A stretch of DNA of 36,971 nucleotides from Planctomycetales bacterium (GTDB lineage: Bacteria > Planctomycetota > JAKEIC01), in assembly GCA_022614695.1 (NCBI GenBank), contig JAKEIC010000239.1, positions 1 to 36,971 on the forward strand, given 5' to 3'. The notes beneath the pieces were generated by a model, which saw only the letters and a program-made list of their open reading frames with translations, searched no databases and was not told where the DNA came from. The translations under genes and the position numbers were made by a program. Of the stretch, positions 13,937 through 21,362 are shown piece after piece. The stretch's first letter is position 1; every line of letters starts with the position of its first letter.

Positions 13937-15778
13937 GTGAGGCGGGGCGTGCGGGCAGGGCTCCTGTTGGTCCCGATCGTCGCCGCGCTCGCGGCTCCCG
14001 CCCGGGCCGACGAGTTCGACTACCGCTTCGGGAAGGGCGAGGTGCTGCGCTACACGGTCCGGCGCCACCTCCGCGTCTCGTACAAGGGCGACGCGGCGAA
14101 GATCACGGAGACCGACCTCACCGACAACACCCTCGACCTCGAGCCGACGGAGGAGCGCGCGACGGACGGCGCCCTCGCGGCCCGCTTCCGCGAGATGAAG
14201 CTCGTCCGCACCACGGCGGAGTTCTCCATCCAGTTCGACTCGCGCTCGCCGCCCGGCGAGAGAGCCGTTGCCGAGGCCCCGGGCCTCGGGATGCTCTCGG
14301 GGATCATCGGCGACGGGTTCAACCTGTCGGTGGACCCGCGGGGGCGCGTCGGCGCGTGGGGCTTCCCCGACCTCCTCACGCGCGGGGCCTGGCGCGGCCT
14401 CGGCGCCGAGCTGGGCGCGGCCGTTGCGCAGGGCACGGAGGTGAGGCAGGTGCTCTCCGACGCCTCGGCGACGGTGTCCTACTCGACGCTCTTCGTCCCG
14501 TTCCCCGACCCGGTCCCCTCGGGAGGCGAGTGGACCGCGACCGTGACGACGGTGGACGGCGACATCGGTCACGTCCTCGAGTTCAAGTACCGGATCGTCT
14601 CGGTCTCGGGCCCGGTCGCGAGCCTCGCCATCGGCGGGGCCTACAAGCTCACCTACCGGGGGCAGCCAGTCCCGAAGGAGGGTCCGATCCGCGGGTCGGC
14701 GTCGTTCGACACGCGCGCGGGGCGTCTCCTCTCGTGCAGCCACGAGTCCTCGATCAAGCTCCCGAACGTCTCGCTCTCGAGCAGCGCCGACCTGCGCTTC
14801 GTGAAGGCGGTGCCCGCGGAGGAGGCGGGGCCCGAGTCGTTCGAGACCCCGCTCAAGGCCGGCGTGGCGCTGCTCGGGCGCCGCCGCGCGCCGGGCCGGC
14901 GGGACCAGCCCACGCGGATCCGCGCGGACGAGTCCTGCCGGGTGACGGCGTTCCACGCGTGCGGAGGGGATCTCCTCCGGGTCCTCGAGCGGCGCGAGGC
15001 GCCCGAGGGCGCGCGGCTCCGGGTCGTGAGCGCGCGAGGCCGCGCGGGCTGGGTGCCCGAGGCCGAGACCGAGCCGGCCCCGCCTCCCAGGGCGGGGGGC
15101 GGGCGGGCGGGCCGGGCGCTCGAGACGTGCGTCTTCGTCCCCTCGTTCCAGGTGGACGGAAGGACCCTGCGGGCGGGGCACGCCTTCGCGCTCGCCCCGG
15201 CGGACGGGAGGGCGCTGATCGTCACGTGCATCCACCTCTTCACGCGGGCCGCCGGGCTCGCGCAGGACATCCCCGCCGAGGAGCTGCCGACGCGGGTCAC
15301 GAACTACTCGCTCCTCGACCCGGCGAGCGACGCGCTGCTCGCCGAGGGCGGGCCGCCGCTCCTGATCGCGGCCGCGCGCCCGATGTTCCCGATGGAGGGC
15401 GCGATGGTCTGCGCGATGGACCTCGCCGCCTTCCCGGCGCCGGAGGGCGTGAAGCTGAAGCTCTTGAAGCTCGCGGAGCGGACCCCCGAGCCAGGCGAGA
15501 CGGTGACGGTGCTCTGCCGCGCGGCCGACAAGCCGCGCGAGGGCGCGAAGCCCCGGCGCGCGACGGTGACGTCGGTCACCGCGTCGCAGCTCGCCTACGT
15601 CTTCGAGGAGCCCCTCCCGCTCCAGGCGCTCAGCGGGGCGCCGGTCCTCGACTCGTCGGGCGACGTCGTGGGGATGAACCTCGGCGGGAGGACCGACGAG
15701 CAGGGGAAGGTCCACGGCGTCGGGAACCCCGCCGCGGGGATCCGTCGGCTGCTCGGGACGGCGAAGAAGGGGTCGTAG
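13937..15778 (+). CDS. Secreted two-domain protein with C-terminal trypsin-like serine protease domain
   Basis: A 613-aa protein with a cleavable signal peptide (1-24, A-R-A before D25). Residues 25 to about 300 form a beta-rich domain resembling the DUF6263-type repeats of secreted planctomycete and Bacteroidetes proteins. After a Pro/Gly-rich linker (about 375-390) comes a chymotrypsin-fold domain (400-613). Candidate catalytic residues are His433 (VTCIHLF, in place of TAAH), Asp495 (AMDLAAF) and Ser566 (LSGAPVL, in place of GDSGGP), followed by the usual D-x-x-G-x-VVGM strand. The GTG start is preceded by GGGGAAGGGGGG. The triad is assigned by spacing and motif only, so the domain may be a binding relic. 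Its stop is 3 bp from the converging M14 gene. Confidence 0.75.
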   Translation: MRRGVRAGLLLVPIVAALAAPARADEFDYRFGKGEVLRYTVRRHLRVSYKGDAAKITETDLTDNTLDLEPTEERATDGALAARFREMKLVRTTAEFSIQFDSRSPPGERAVAEAPGLGMLSGIIGDGFNLSVDPRGRVGAWGFPDLLTRGAWRGLGAELGAAVAQGTEVRQVLSDASATVSYSTLFVPFPDPVPSGGEWTATVTTVDGDIGHVLEFKYRIVSVSGPVASLAIGGAYKLTYRGQPVPKEGPIRGSASFDTRAGRLLSCSHESSIKLPNVSLSSSADLRFVKAVPAEEAGPESFETPLKAGVALLGRRRAPGRRDQPTRIRADESCRVTAFHACGGDLLRVLERREAPEGARLRVVSARGRAGWVPEAETEPAPPPRAGGGRAGRALETCVFVPSFQVDGRTLRAGHAFALAPADGRALIVTCIHLFTRAAGLAQDIPAEELPTRVTNYSLLDPASDALLAEGGPPLLIAAARPMFPMEGAMVCAMDLAAFPAPEGVKLKLLKLAERTPEPGETVTVLCRAADKPREGAKPRRATVTSVTASQLAYVFEEPLPLQALSGAPVLDSSGDVVGMNLGGRTDEQGKVHGVGNPAAGIRRLLGTAKKGS

Positions 15779-15781
15779 GGG

Positions 15782-17428
15782 CTACCGCCGCGCCCAGCCC
15801 GGGGGAGGCGGGACCCGGCGCATGGCGAGCCGCGCAGGCTCGTTCACGCGGAGGACCGGGAACTCGGCGCCGCGGCGGGGCCGCGGGCGGACGAGGTCCC
15901 AGCGCGCGAAGCCGTCGTCCGACTCGGGCTCGAGGAGGTAGATCGCGAGGTTCGCGAGGGGCTGCGCCATCGGGACGACGTGCGTCCCGGCCGGGAGGCG
16001 GCGCGTCACGACCTCGCTCCGGCAGTAGAGCACGTTCTCGTCGCGCTTCACGCGTCCGACGTCCGGGGAGTCGGTCTTGAGGACGTCGAGGACCACGTAG
16101 CGCTCGACCTGGAGCGTGGCCGGCCGCGAGAGCCTCTCGACGCGGATGTTGTGGGTGAGGAGCCGCCGCGCGAGGTCGCGGGGGACGAGGTAGGCGAGGG
16201 GGCGGGAGACGGACCGGGTCGCAATGAACTCTCGGAAGTGTTGGACACGGTACTTTGTCAACGTTCCCCCCGAGATCCGCCTCTTCAGTATCGTCTTGCG
16301 GTCCCACCCGAGGATGTCTGCCGGCTCGGAAAGCGGATGGACCGGGTACTCGAAGACGACGCGCCCCCTTGGCGCGCTGCGTGAGACACCGTACGCGATG
16401 CCGGTCCCGAGGAATGAGCGCCAGCGCGACGTCGGCGCCTCCACAGTCTTTCTCTCGGCGAGCCGGACTATCTCTTGTAGTCCGCGCGCCCTCCGACTTG
16501 CGAGTTGGAGGAGCTGTTCGAGCGTTGTGGACATCACCTGGACTCGCTGCCGGAAGGGGATGTAGCTGTAAGTCTCGAGCAGAACGTCCGCCCGACCCGT
16601 CAGGCCGCGGTAGTGGCTGCCGTATCGTGGAAGCGGCGAGTATGTCTGCCAGCCCTTCGTCGGATCTGTCTGATCCCTGTAGTTGCCATAGAAGAAGGTC
16701 CTCACGCCTCGGCCAGCCAGCTCGCGTCTCAATTCCTCGAGAAGCAGCATGTTGACAAACTCGATGGGTTCTATCGGTCCGCTCTTCGCCGTATGCGCCG
16801 TGTCGTAGGTCAGGTGGTATCCGTGTATGGACCCGTCCGTCGTGTGGCAGTCCACGGTGAGGTGCGGCCACCAGAGGCCGAAGAGGCGCGAGAGCGCGAT
16901 CGTCTCGGGGGCCTCCTGCTTCATGTAGTCGCGGTTCAGGTTGATCCCCTGCCCGGTGTAGCGCGTCCCCGCGCCGCCGTCCGGGCCGATCTGGCCGTCG
17001 AGCTTCTTCAGGTCGAGCCGCCGGTTCTCGGTGTTGATCCGGTCGTTCCCGTCCGCGTTGTAGTCGGGGACGAAGACGATCACGCACTTCCGGAGCCACG
17101 CGGGGGGACGGCCGCCCGGGGCGCGGACAGTCCAGTCCCGGAGCAGCATCTGGCAGGCCTCTTTCCCCTCCACCTCGCCCGCGTGGATATTGGCGATCAC
17201 GAGGATCCGGAGGAGCCCCTTCCTCTCGGCCGCCTCCGGCGTGAAGGCCCTCGCCGCCGAGAGGGTCGCCGCCACCATCGGCCGCCCCTCCGGTGTCCGG
17301 CCGAACGTGTGCAGCCGCACGAACCGCGTCCTCCGCGCGAGCCGGCGGAGGAAGTCCACCACCTCGGCGTGCGTCGAGGTCTCCCGGCACCCGGTCCGCT
17401 CGGGCTTCGTCAGGAGCGGCGCGTCCAT
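15782..17428 (-). CDS. M14 zinc carboxypeptidase-like protein
   Basis: A 548-aa protein whose first 300 residues match the M14 metallocarboxypeptidase fold. Zinc ligands are H82 and E85 (HAGEVEGKE) and H195 (DCHTTDG), the substrate-binding Arg is R166 (NLNRDY), and the catalytic Glu is E285 (LLETYSY). M14 enzymes remove C-terminal residues or cleave peptidoglycan side chains. The C-terminal 250 residues have no recognised domain. No signal peptide is visible from ATG 17428, although many relatives are secreted; start evidence is only the family N-terminus and a weak GAGAAT box nearby. The middle of the gene (about 16230-16850) is clearly lower in G+C (roughly 57-62%) than its ends (70-80%), suggesting a recombined segment. 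Confidence 0.88.
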   Translation of the reverse strand: MDAPLLTKPERTGCRETSTHAEVVDFLRRLARRTRFVRLHTFGRTPEGRPMVAATLSAARAFTPEAAERKGLLRILVIANIHAGEVEGKEACQMLLRDWTVRAPGGRPPAWLRKCVIVFVPDYNADGNDRINTENRRLDLKKLDGQIGPDGGAGTRYTGQGINLNRDYMKQEAPETIALSRLFGLWWPHLTVDCHTTDGSIHGYHLTYDTAHTAKSGPIEPIEFVNMLLLEELRRELAGRGVRTFFYGNYRDQTDPTKGWQTYSPLPRYGSHYRGLTGRADVLLETYSYIPFRQRVQVMSTTLEQLLQLASRRARGLQEIVRLAERKTVEAPTSRWRSFLGTGIAYGVSRSAPRGRVVFEYPVHPLSEPADILGWDRKTILKRRISGGTLTKYRVQHFREFIATRSVSRPLAYLVPRDLARRLLTHNIRVERLSRPATLQVERYVVLDVLKTDSPDVGRVKRDENVLYCRSEVVTRRLPAGTHVVPMAQPLANLAIYLLEPESDDGFARWDLVRPRPRRGAEFPVLRVNEPARLAMRRVPPPPGWARR

Positions 17429-17484
17429 CGGCCGGGCGATTCTCGGCCGGAGAGCCCCCGGGTCAAGCGAGCCGCGTCGAGTGA

Positions 17485-17528
17485 CCAGGTCGGTGCCAGG
17501 TTCGTCCCAGGTTGGTTCCAGGTACCGA
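17485..17528 (+). repeat. Four CCAGGT hexamers at exact 11-bp period
   Basis: CCAGGT begins at 17485, 17496, 17507 and 17518, each followed by a variable 5-bp spacer. All four hexamers would face the same side of the DNA helix. They lie between the divergent M14 gene (start 17428) and the small gene at 17624, so an array of activator or repressor sites is plausible. Confidence 0.6.
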
Positions 17529-17623
17529 CCCCAGGCGTCGCCTTGTCGTGTTCCTCTCAAGCCCTCCACCGCGCCATCCGATGCCCTCTGTGCCGCCCCT
17601 CGGGGGGCGCGCGGAGGTTTCCG

Positions 17624-17857
17624 ATGACCGAGCTCTCGAGTCGCGATGTCCTCTCGGCCCACGGCGCAGACGCCGTCCACGACCACATGGTCGCGTTCAT
17701 CCGGAGGAACTTCTCCGACACGCTGGGCTCGGACGTGGATCTCCTCTCGCTCCCCGAGGGGCTTCGCCTCATCCAGGAGCGGGTCTGGCTGCGCCTCATG
17801 GGCGGCAGGACCCGCCTCCTGCGAGCCCTTGCCCGGCTGCGCTCGGAACCGACGTAG
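17624..17857 (+). CDS. Small conserved-looking protein of unknown function
   Basis: A 77-aa protein, probably all alpha-helical, with a charged and amphipathic sequence (for example IRRNFSDTLG and GLRLIQERVWLRLM) and no signal peptide or membrane segment. I do not recognise a family. ATG 17624 is preceded by GGAGGT at a good distance, one of the best ribosome sites in the window, which is the main evidence that it is real. A hairpin terminator follows at 17881-17921. The upstream region holds the phased CCAGGT array, so expression may be regulated together with, or opposite to, the divergent M14 gene. Confidence 0.7.
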   Translation: MTELSSRDVLSAHGADAVHDHMVAFIRRNFSDTLGSDVDLLSLPEGLRLIQERVWLRLMGGRTRLLRALARLRSEPT

Positions 17858-17880
17858 CCGGGCGGGGGACCCGGGCGTGG

Positions 17881-17921
17881 CCCCGCGGGAGGACAGGTGG
17901 GGTGCCCGTCCTCCGGCGGGG
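17881..17921 (+). terminator. Hairpin terminator after the 77-aa gene
   Basis: CCCCGCGGGAGGAC and GTCCTCCGGCGGGG pair at 13 of 14 positions around a 13-nt loop, followed by a short T-containing stretch (GTGCTTTAAT). It begins 24 nt past the stop codon at 17857. Confidence 0.65.
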
Positions 17922-18022
17922 CGTGTGCTTTAATCGCGAGCGGACTTGGACTTCCGCGGTACGGGCGGCGGACCGGTCGAGCGGTCCGCGCCTTGCTCCT
18001 GTTCCCGAAGGAGGTCCTTCCG

Positions 18023-18349
18023 ATGCTGCGAGCTACTCTTCTCGCCGCCGCCCTCGCCGCCGTGTTCGCGGGTTCGGGCTGCAAGGTGACCTACGAGCCC
18101 ATCTACGAGGACCCGCCGGCCCGGCTTGCCACGGACGCGGGGGTTCCCGGGGCCGCGGAGAGGACCTCCGGCCCGGAGGAGGCCCGCCGGCCCATCGGCT
18201 ACCGCAAGCGCGTCCGCGTGGACTGGGACGGGATCGGCAACGCCCTCGGAGGAGCCGCCGAGGCCGTCGGGGTCGCCCTCTACGTGACCGGCCGGGTCGC
18301 CCTCGAGGTCGCGGTCGCGGCCGCGAGCTGCTGCTGCAAGCACCAGTAA
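18023..18349 (+). CDS. Small lipoprotein with Cys-rich C-terminus
   Basis: A 108-aa predicted lipoprotein: signal peptide 1-19 with A-G-S-G before Cys20. A hydrophobic stretch (about 76-100, Ala/Val/Gly-rich) near the C-terminus could be membrane-associated or glycine-zipper-like, and the protein ends in C-C-C-K-H-Q. I recognise no family. ATG 18023 is preceded by a perfect AAGGAGGT at a good distance, the strongest SD site here, implying high translation. A TTTAAT at 17929-17934 could be its -10 box, giving a leader of about 80 nt. Its TAA stop lies inside the left arm of the long hairpin at 18345-18393. Confidence 0.8.
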   Translation: MLRATLLAAALAAVFAGSGCKVTYEPIYEDPPARLATDAGVPGAAERTSGPEEARRPIGYRKRVRVDWDGIGNALGGAAEAVGVALYVTGRVALEVAVAAASCCCKHQ

Positions 18350-18393
18350 TTTCGGCGCGGCCCCTTCAGAGCGGTCGCCGCGCCGAAATTACT
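18345..18393. terminator. Bidirectional hairpin with 16-bp perfect arms containing a stop codon
   Basis: AGTAATTTCGGCGCGG (18345-18360) and its exact reverse complement (18378-18393) enclose a 17-nt loop. The left arm contains the TAA stop of the lipoprotein gene. The right arm overlaps the TAG stop of the converging minus-strand gene (18392-18394) by two bases. It probably terminates both transcripts. Confidence 0.8.
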
Positions 18394-18805
18394 AGCGTGC
18401 GATCCTGGCAGCCCGGTGCAGGAACTCCGCCACCTCGGAGGCCGACGGGATCCCGCCGATCTCCGCGATCGAGCGCCCCTCGCCGTCGAGGATCCGGAGC
18501 TCGGGCAGCGTCGGGGTCTTCCGCCAACGCGCCTCGTTGGGGGCGAGTGTCAAGTCCACCTTGTGGAAGACGAACTCCTCGAGGGCCGCCTCGACGCGCG
18601 GGTCGGAAAGGGTCTCGCTCTCGACCCGCTGGTACGCGGTCCCCGGCTCGAACAGGAGCAGCGCGAGGAGCCTCCCCTCGGCGCGCGCTTCCTCCAGGAC
18701 GTCCCCGACCGGCCGCGGGGCCCAGGCGGGGCCGCGGTTCTCCGTCGAGGAGCAGGCCATGCCGGCGACGAGGGCGGCGGCGAGGGTGAACGGGCCGGGA
18801 CGCAC
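18392..18805 (-). CDS. Thioredoxin-fold lipoprotein lacking the CxxC motif
   Basis: A 137-aa predicted lipoprotein with signal peptide 1-17 and Cys18 (V-A-G-M-A-C). The rest resembles the thioredoxin-7/DUF255-type fold: an LLALLLFEPGTAY strand where the redox-active WCxxC normally lies, ETLSDPRVEAAL, FVFHKVDL, a cis-Pro candidate in TPTLPELRIL, then the GIPSASEVAEFLHRA helix. Both active-site cysteines are absent, so disulfide chemistry is not expected; a binding role is more likely. GTG 18805 has a TATCAT box 8 nt upstream and no SD. It converges on the lipoprotein gene at 18023. Confidence 0.75.
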   Translation of the reverse strand: MRPGPFTLAAALVAGMACSSTENRGPAWAPRPVGDVLEEARAEGRLLALLLFEPGTAYQRVESETLSDPRVEAALEEFVFHKVDLTLAPNEARWRKTPTLPELRILDGEGRSIAEIGGIPSASEVAEFLHRAARIAR

Positions 18806-18813
18806 GGGGCGAC

Positions 18814-18819
18814 ATGATA
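18814..18819 (-). promoter_or_regulatory. -10-like TATCAT box before the thioredoxin-fold gene
   Basis: TATCAT on the minus strand ends 8 nt before GTG 18805. It fits the leaderless-type pattern. No -35 was recognised. Confidence 0.4.
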
Positions 18820-18829
18820 GCCCGCGCGC

Positions 18830-18858
18830 TTGCGCGCGGCGCCCCCCGCCCTTACCGT
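18830..18858 (+). promoter_or_regulatory. Promoter (TTGCGC-17-TACCGT) of the epimerase gene
   Basis: TTGCGC (18830-18835) and TACCGT (18853-18858) are 17 bp apart. The -10 ends 6 nt before GTG 18865, so a transcript would begin at or next to the start codon. Confidence 0.45.
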
Positions 18859-18864
18859 TCCGCC

Positions 18865-19887
18865 GTGGCCCGGTTCCTCGTGACCGGCGGCGCGGGGTTC
18901 ATCGGTTCGCACGTCGTCGAGTACCTCCTGCGCCTTCGCGAGCAGGTCGTGGTCCTCGACGACCTCTCGTCGGGGCGGCGCGAGAACCTGGCCCCCCTCG
19001 GTGAGAGGGTGCAGGTCGTGCTCGGCGACGTCCGCGACCCGGCCGCCTGCGCCGAGGCCGTGCGCGGCGCCGACTTCGTCCTCCACCTGGCCGCGCTCAC
19101 GTCGGTCCCCCGCTCCGTCGCCGAGCCGGCGGCCACGTTCGACGTGAACGCCACGGGGACCCTCCGGGTCCTCGAGGCGGCGCGCGCCGCGAAGGCGAAG
19201 CGCGTCGTGCTGGCGTCGTCCTCCTCGGTCTACGGCGACTCGGCGGTGTCGCCGAAGGTCGAGACCCTCCCCCCGAACCCGCTCTCCCCCTACGCGGCGA
19301 GCAAGCTCGCGGCCGAGGGGCTCGCGCAGGCGTGGGCGCGCTCCCTCGGGGTCCCGACGATCGCCCTCCGGTTCTTCAACGTGTTCGGGCCCCGCCAGGA
19401 CCCGAAGTCGCAGTACGCGGCGGTCGTCCCGAGGTTCGTGACGGCGATGCTCTCCGGAGGGACCCCGATCGTCTACGGCGACGGGAAGCAGACGCGCGAC
19501 TTCACCTACGTGGAGAACGCCGTGCAGGCGCTCGTCCTCGCGGTGCGACAGGGCGTCCCCGGGTCGGTCTACAACGTGGCGGGCGGCAAGGCCACGACGG
19601 TCCTCGACCTCCTCGGGATGATCGCCAAGGCCGCCGGGGCGAAGGCCCGCGCGGAAAGGCAGCCGGCGCGGCCGGGCGACATCCTGCACTCGCACGCCGA
19701 CGTGGCGAAGGCGCGGAAGGAGCTGGGCTTCGCGCCCTCGGTGGACGTGGCCGAGGGGATCCGCCGGACGGTGGAGTGGTACCGGAGGGAGACGCGCCCG
19801 GGCGTGGCTCCGGCCGGACCGGCGACCGTGGCCGGACCGTCGGCCATGGCTGGCCCTGGCGGCCCTCAGCCGACGATCGAGGGTTGA
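18865..19887 (+). CDS. NAD-dependent sugar epimerase, WbpP-like UDP-GlcNAc/Glc 4-epimerase
   Basis: A 340-aa extended short-chain dehydrogenase with the NAD-binding GGAGFIG (8-14), Asp33 region, active-site Ser at 119-121, and YxxxK as Y143 and K147. The segments RFFNVFGPRQDPKSQYAAVVP and YGDGKQTRDFTYV are characteristic of UDP-N-acetylglucosamine 4-epimerases of the WbpP/Gne type, which supply UDP-GalNAc or UDP-GalNAcA for surface polysaccharides. Exact substrate is inferred. The last 30 residues are an Ala/Gly/Pro-rich tail unlike the family. Start GTG 18865 fits the family N-terminus and the TACCGT box; an ATG at 18814 would add 17 atypical residues. It is followed after 1 bp by the TPR membrane protein gene. 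Confidence 0.9.
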   Translation: MARFLVTGGAGFIGSHVVEYLLRLREQVVVLDDLSSGRRENLAPLGERVQVVLGDVRDPAACAEAVRGADFVLHLAALTSVPRSVAEPAATFDVNATGTLRVLEAARAAKAKRVVLASSSSVYGDSAVSPKVETLPPNPLSPYAASKLAAEGLAQAWARSLGVPTIALRFFNVFGPRQDPKSQYAAVVPRFVTAMLSGGTPIVYGDGKQTRDFTYVENAVQALVLAVRQGVPGSVYNVAGGKATTVLDLLGMIAKAAGAKARAERQPARPGDILHSHADVAKARKELGFAPSVDVAEGIRRTVEWYRRETRPGVAPAGPATVAGPSAMAGPGGPQPTIEG

Positions 19888-19888
19888 C

Positions 19889-20851
19889 GTGGACGACGCC
19901 CCCGCCCCCTCGCCCGGTCCGTCCCCGGCGCCCCCGGCCTCCCCGCGTCGCGACGAGGGGCTGTTCCTCCGCGTGTGCCTCGGCGTGACGTTCGGTGTCG
20001 CCTTCGTCGGCATCGCGGTCGGGGCGGTCCTGCTCGTCGCGCCGACATTCGTCTACGACCTGATCGGCGTCCGGCCCGCGGCGCGCGCGGAGGCGGCGAC
20101 GCCGGCTCCCTCGCCCGCTCAGGCTCCGGCCGGCCCCGGGCGGACGGCGCGGAGCGAGCCGAATCCAGGCCCTCCCGTGCCGGCCCCGATCCCCGCCGAG
20201 GCGCCGGCCCCGGACGTCCCTCCCCTCTCCGGCCTCCCCGCGGGCGCGCTCCTCCGCCTCCTCGACGCGCCCGATCCCGCGACGAGGGAGGCCGCCCGCG
20301 CAAGGCTCCGGCTCGCCGGCCCCGAGGCGGTGGACGCCCTGCTCGCGGACCTGGCCCGCGAGCGCGAGGCGTCCGGGGCTCTCCGGCGCGAGATCGGGCC
20401 GATGCGGCGCGCGCTCGAGGCCGCGCTCCGGCAGGCGGACACCGAACGCGAGGCGCGGCTCGCCGCCGAGACTCGCCGCGAGTCGGAGCGGGCGGCCGAC
20501 CTCTACCGCGAGGCCCAAACGGCGGCCGGGCGAGGCGAGACGGCCCGCGCGAAGGCGCTCCTCGGCGCGGTGCTCCGCCTCGACCCCGGCCACGCCGGCG
20601 CCCACGCGGCCCGCGGCGCGATCGCTCTCCGGGAGGGCGACCTCGAGGCGGCGCGGGCGGACCTGGCCGACGCGGCCCGTCTCGACCCGGGATTCGCGGG
20701 CCACCGGCTCCGGCTGGGAGAGGCCCTGCTCGCTCTCGGCCGGGCGGCCGAGGCGCTCGCCGCCTACGACGAGGCCCTGCGCCTCGCCCCGGCCGACCCC
20801 GACGCCGCCGCCGGCCGCGCGGAGGCGGAGCGCCGCCTGGCCGGCCGGTAG
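19889..20851 (+). CDS. Membrane-anchored TPR protein
   Basis: A 320-aa protein: Pro/Ala-rich cytoplasmic N-terminus (1-24), one membrane segment (about 27-52), a long Pro/Ala/Gly-rich linker (62-115), a charged helical or coiled-coil region (about 120-200), and two to three TPR repeats (about 205-315; LDPGHAGAHAARGAIALREGD-type units). It probably displays a protein-binding module outside or at the membrane; no enzyme domain is seen. The GTG start lies 1 bp after the TGA of the epimerase gene, so the two are co-translated. Its stop is 9 bp from the converging brnA gene. Partner unknown. Confidence 0.75.
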   Translation: MDDAPAPSPGPSPAPPASPRRDEGLFLRVCLGVTFGVAFVGIAVGAVLLVAPTFVYDLIGVRPAARAEAATPAPSPAQAPAGPGRTARSEPNPGPPVPAPIPAEAPAPDVPPLSGLPAGALLRLLDAPDPATREAARARLRLAGPEAVDALLADLAREREASGALRREIGPMRRALEAALRQADTEREARLAAETRRESERAADLYREAQTAAGRGETARAKALLGAVLRLDPGHAGAHAARGAIALREGDLEAARADLADAARLDPGFAGHRLRLGEALLALGRAAEALAAYDEALRLAPADPDAAAGRAEAERRLAGR

Positions 20852-20860
20852 CGGCGCGAG

Positions 20861-21082
20861 CTACCGGGACCTGGAGGGGCGACTCGCCCGCCGCCGCAGA
20901 AGGCTTCGGAGGGCCTCGTTCACGGCCCCCGAGTCAGGGAAGGCCCTCGCAACGTCCGGATCAAGCCGCACGACGTTCGTCCCCGAGGAGTAGCGACTCG
21001 CGTACTTCCCACGGACGCCGCCGCGGAAGTCGTACTCCGGGAGCACCCGATCGCCGCCTCGCGTCCTACCCGCCTGCTTCAT
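20861..21082 (-). CDS. brnA: BrnA-like antitoxin
   Basis: A 73-aa protein with the EYDFRGGVRGKYASRY segment (residues 16-31) and a C-terminal short ribbon-helix-helix-like region (NVVRLDPDVARAFPD, VNEALRSLL) typical of BrnA-type antitoxins that neutralise BrnT and repress the operon. ATG 21082 overlaps the end of brnT by 17 bp, the normal toxin-first arrangement with translational coupling. G+C here (about 60%) is lower than the window average, as is common for toxin-antitoxin modules acquired by transfer. The family assignment is by motif recognition. Confidence 0.85.
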   Translation of the reverse strand: MKQAGRTRGGDRVLPEYDFRGGVRGKYASRYSSGTNVVRLDPDVARAFPDSGAVNEALRSLLRRRASRPSRSR

Positions 21083-21362
21083 AGTTCCGCCGCTCGCGGG
21101 GCGTGGCCTCACGCGCGCTGATGAGACGGATTGTATCGCCTCGGTCCTTGTGAGACACCACGACGAGGCGTCGCTGGGCGGTCTCGCCGATCGTCACGAA
21201 GCGGTCGGGTTCGTCCGGATGAGTGGGGTCCGGAATCGTCAAAGAGAGAGGATCGCCGAAGACGGTGGTGACCTCGCCGAACGAGACGCCGTGCTTCCGT
21301 AGGTTGGAGTCCGCCTTGACAGGATCCCACTCGAAGGTCAGTGCCAAGGCATTCCGTGCCAC
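21066..21362 (-). CDS. brnT: BrnT-like ribonuclease toxin
   Basis: A 98-aa protein with the BrnT signature: FEWDP-x-KA-x2-N-x2-KHGVSF (10-28), an R-F-V-x-IG segment, and the C-terminal RLISAREATPRERR-x-Y. BrnT is a RelE-fold mRNA-cleaving toxin that stops translation and is held by BrnA. The GTG at 21362 shares one base with the TAG stop of the upstream 885-aa gene (TAGTG), so toxin translation may depend on that gene; a TTG at 21347 is an alternative start. No SD was seen. The A+T content is higher than that of its neighbours. Confidence 0.88.
   Translation of the reverse strand: MARNALALTFEWDPVKADSNLRKHGVSFGEVTTVFGDPLSLTIPDPTHPDEPDRFVTIGETAQRRLVVVSHKDRGDTIRLISAREATPRERRNYEAGG

Noticed and set aside
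10692-13940. Very long plus-strand open frame (over 1,000 codons) opposite the ABC, TPR and kinase genes
   Set aside because: It is Arg/Pro/Gly-rich, has no recognisable domain and lies opposite well-supported genes. In DNA with this G+C, stop-free antisense frames are expected.
17485-17528. The CCAGGT array as a CRISPR-like repeat
   Set aside because: The repeat unit is 6 bp with 5-bp spacers, and no cas gene is nearby. The size fits operator sites, not CRISPR.
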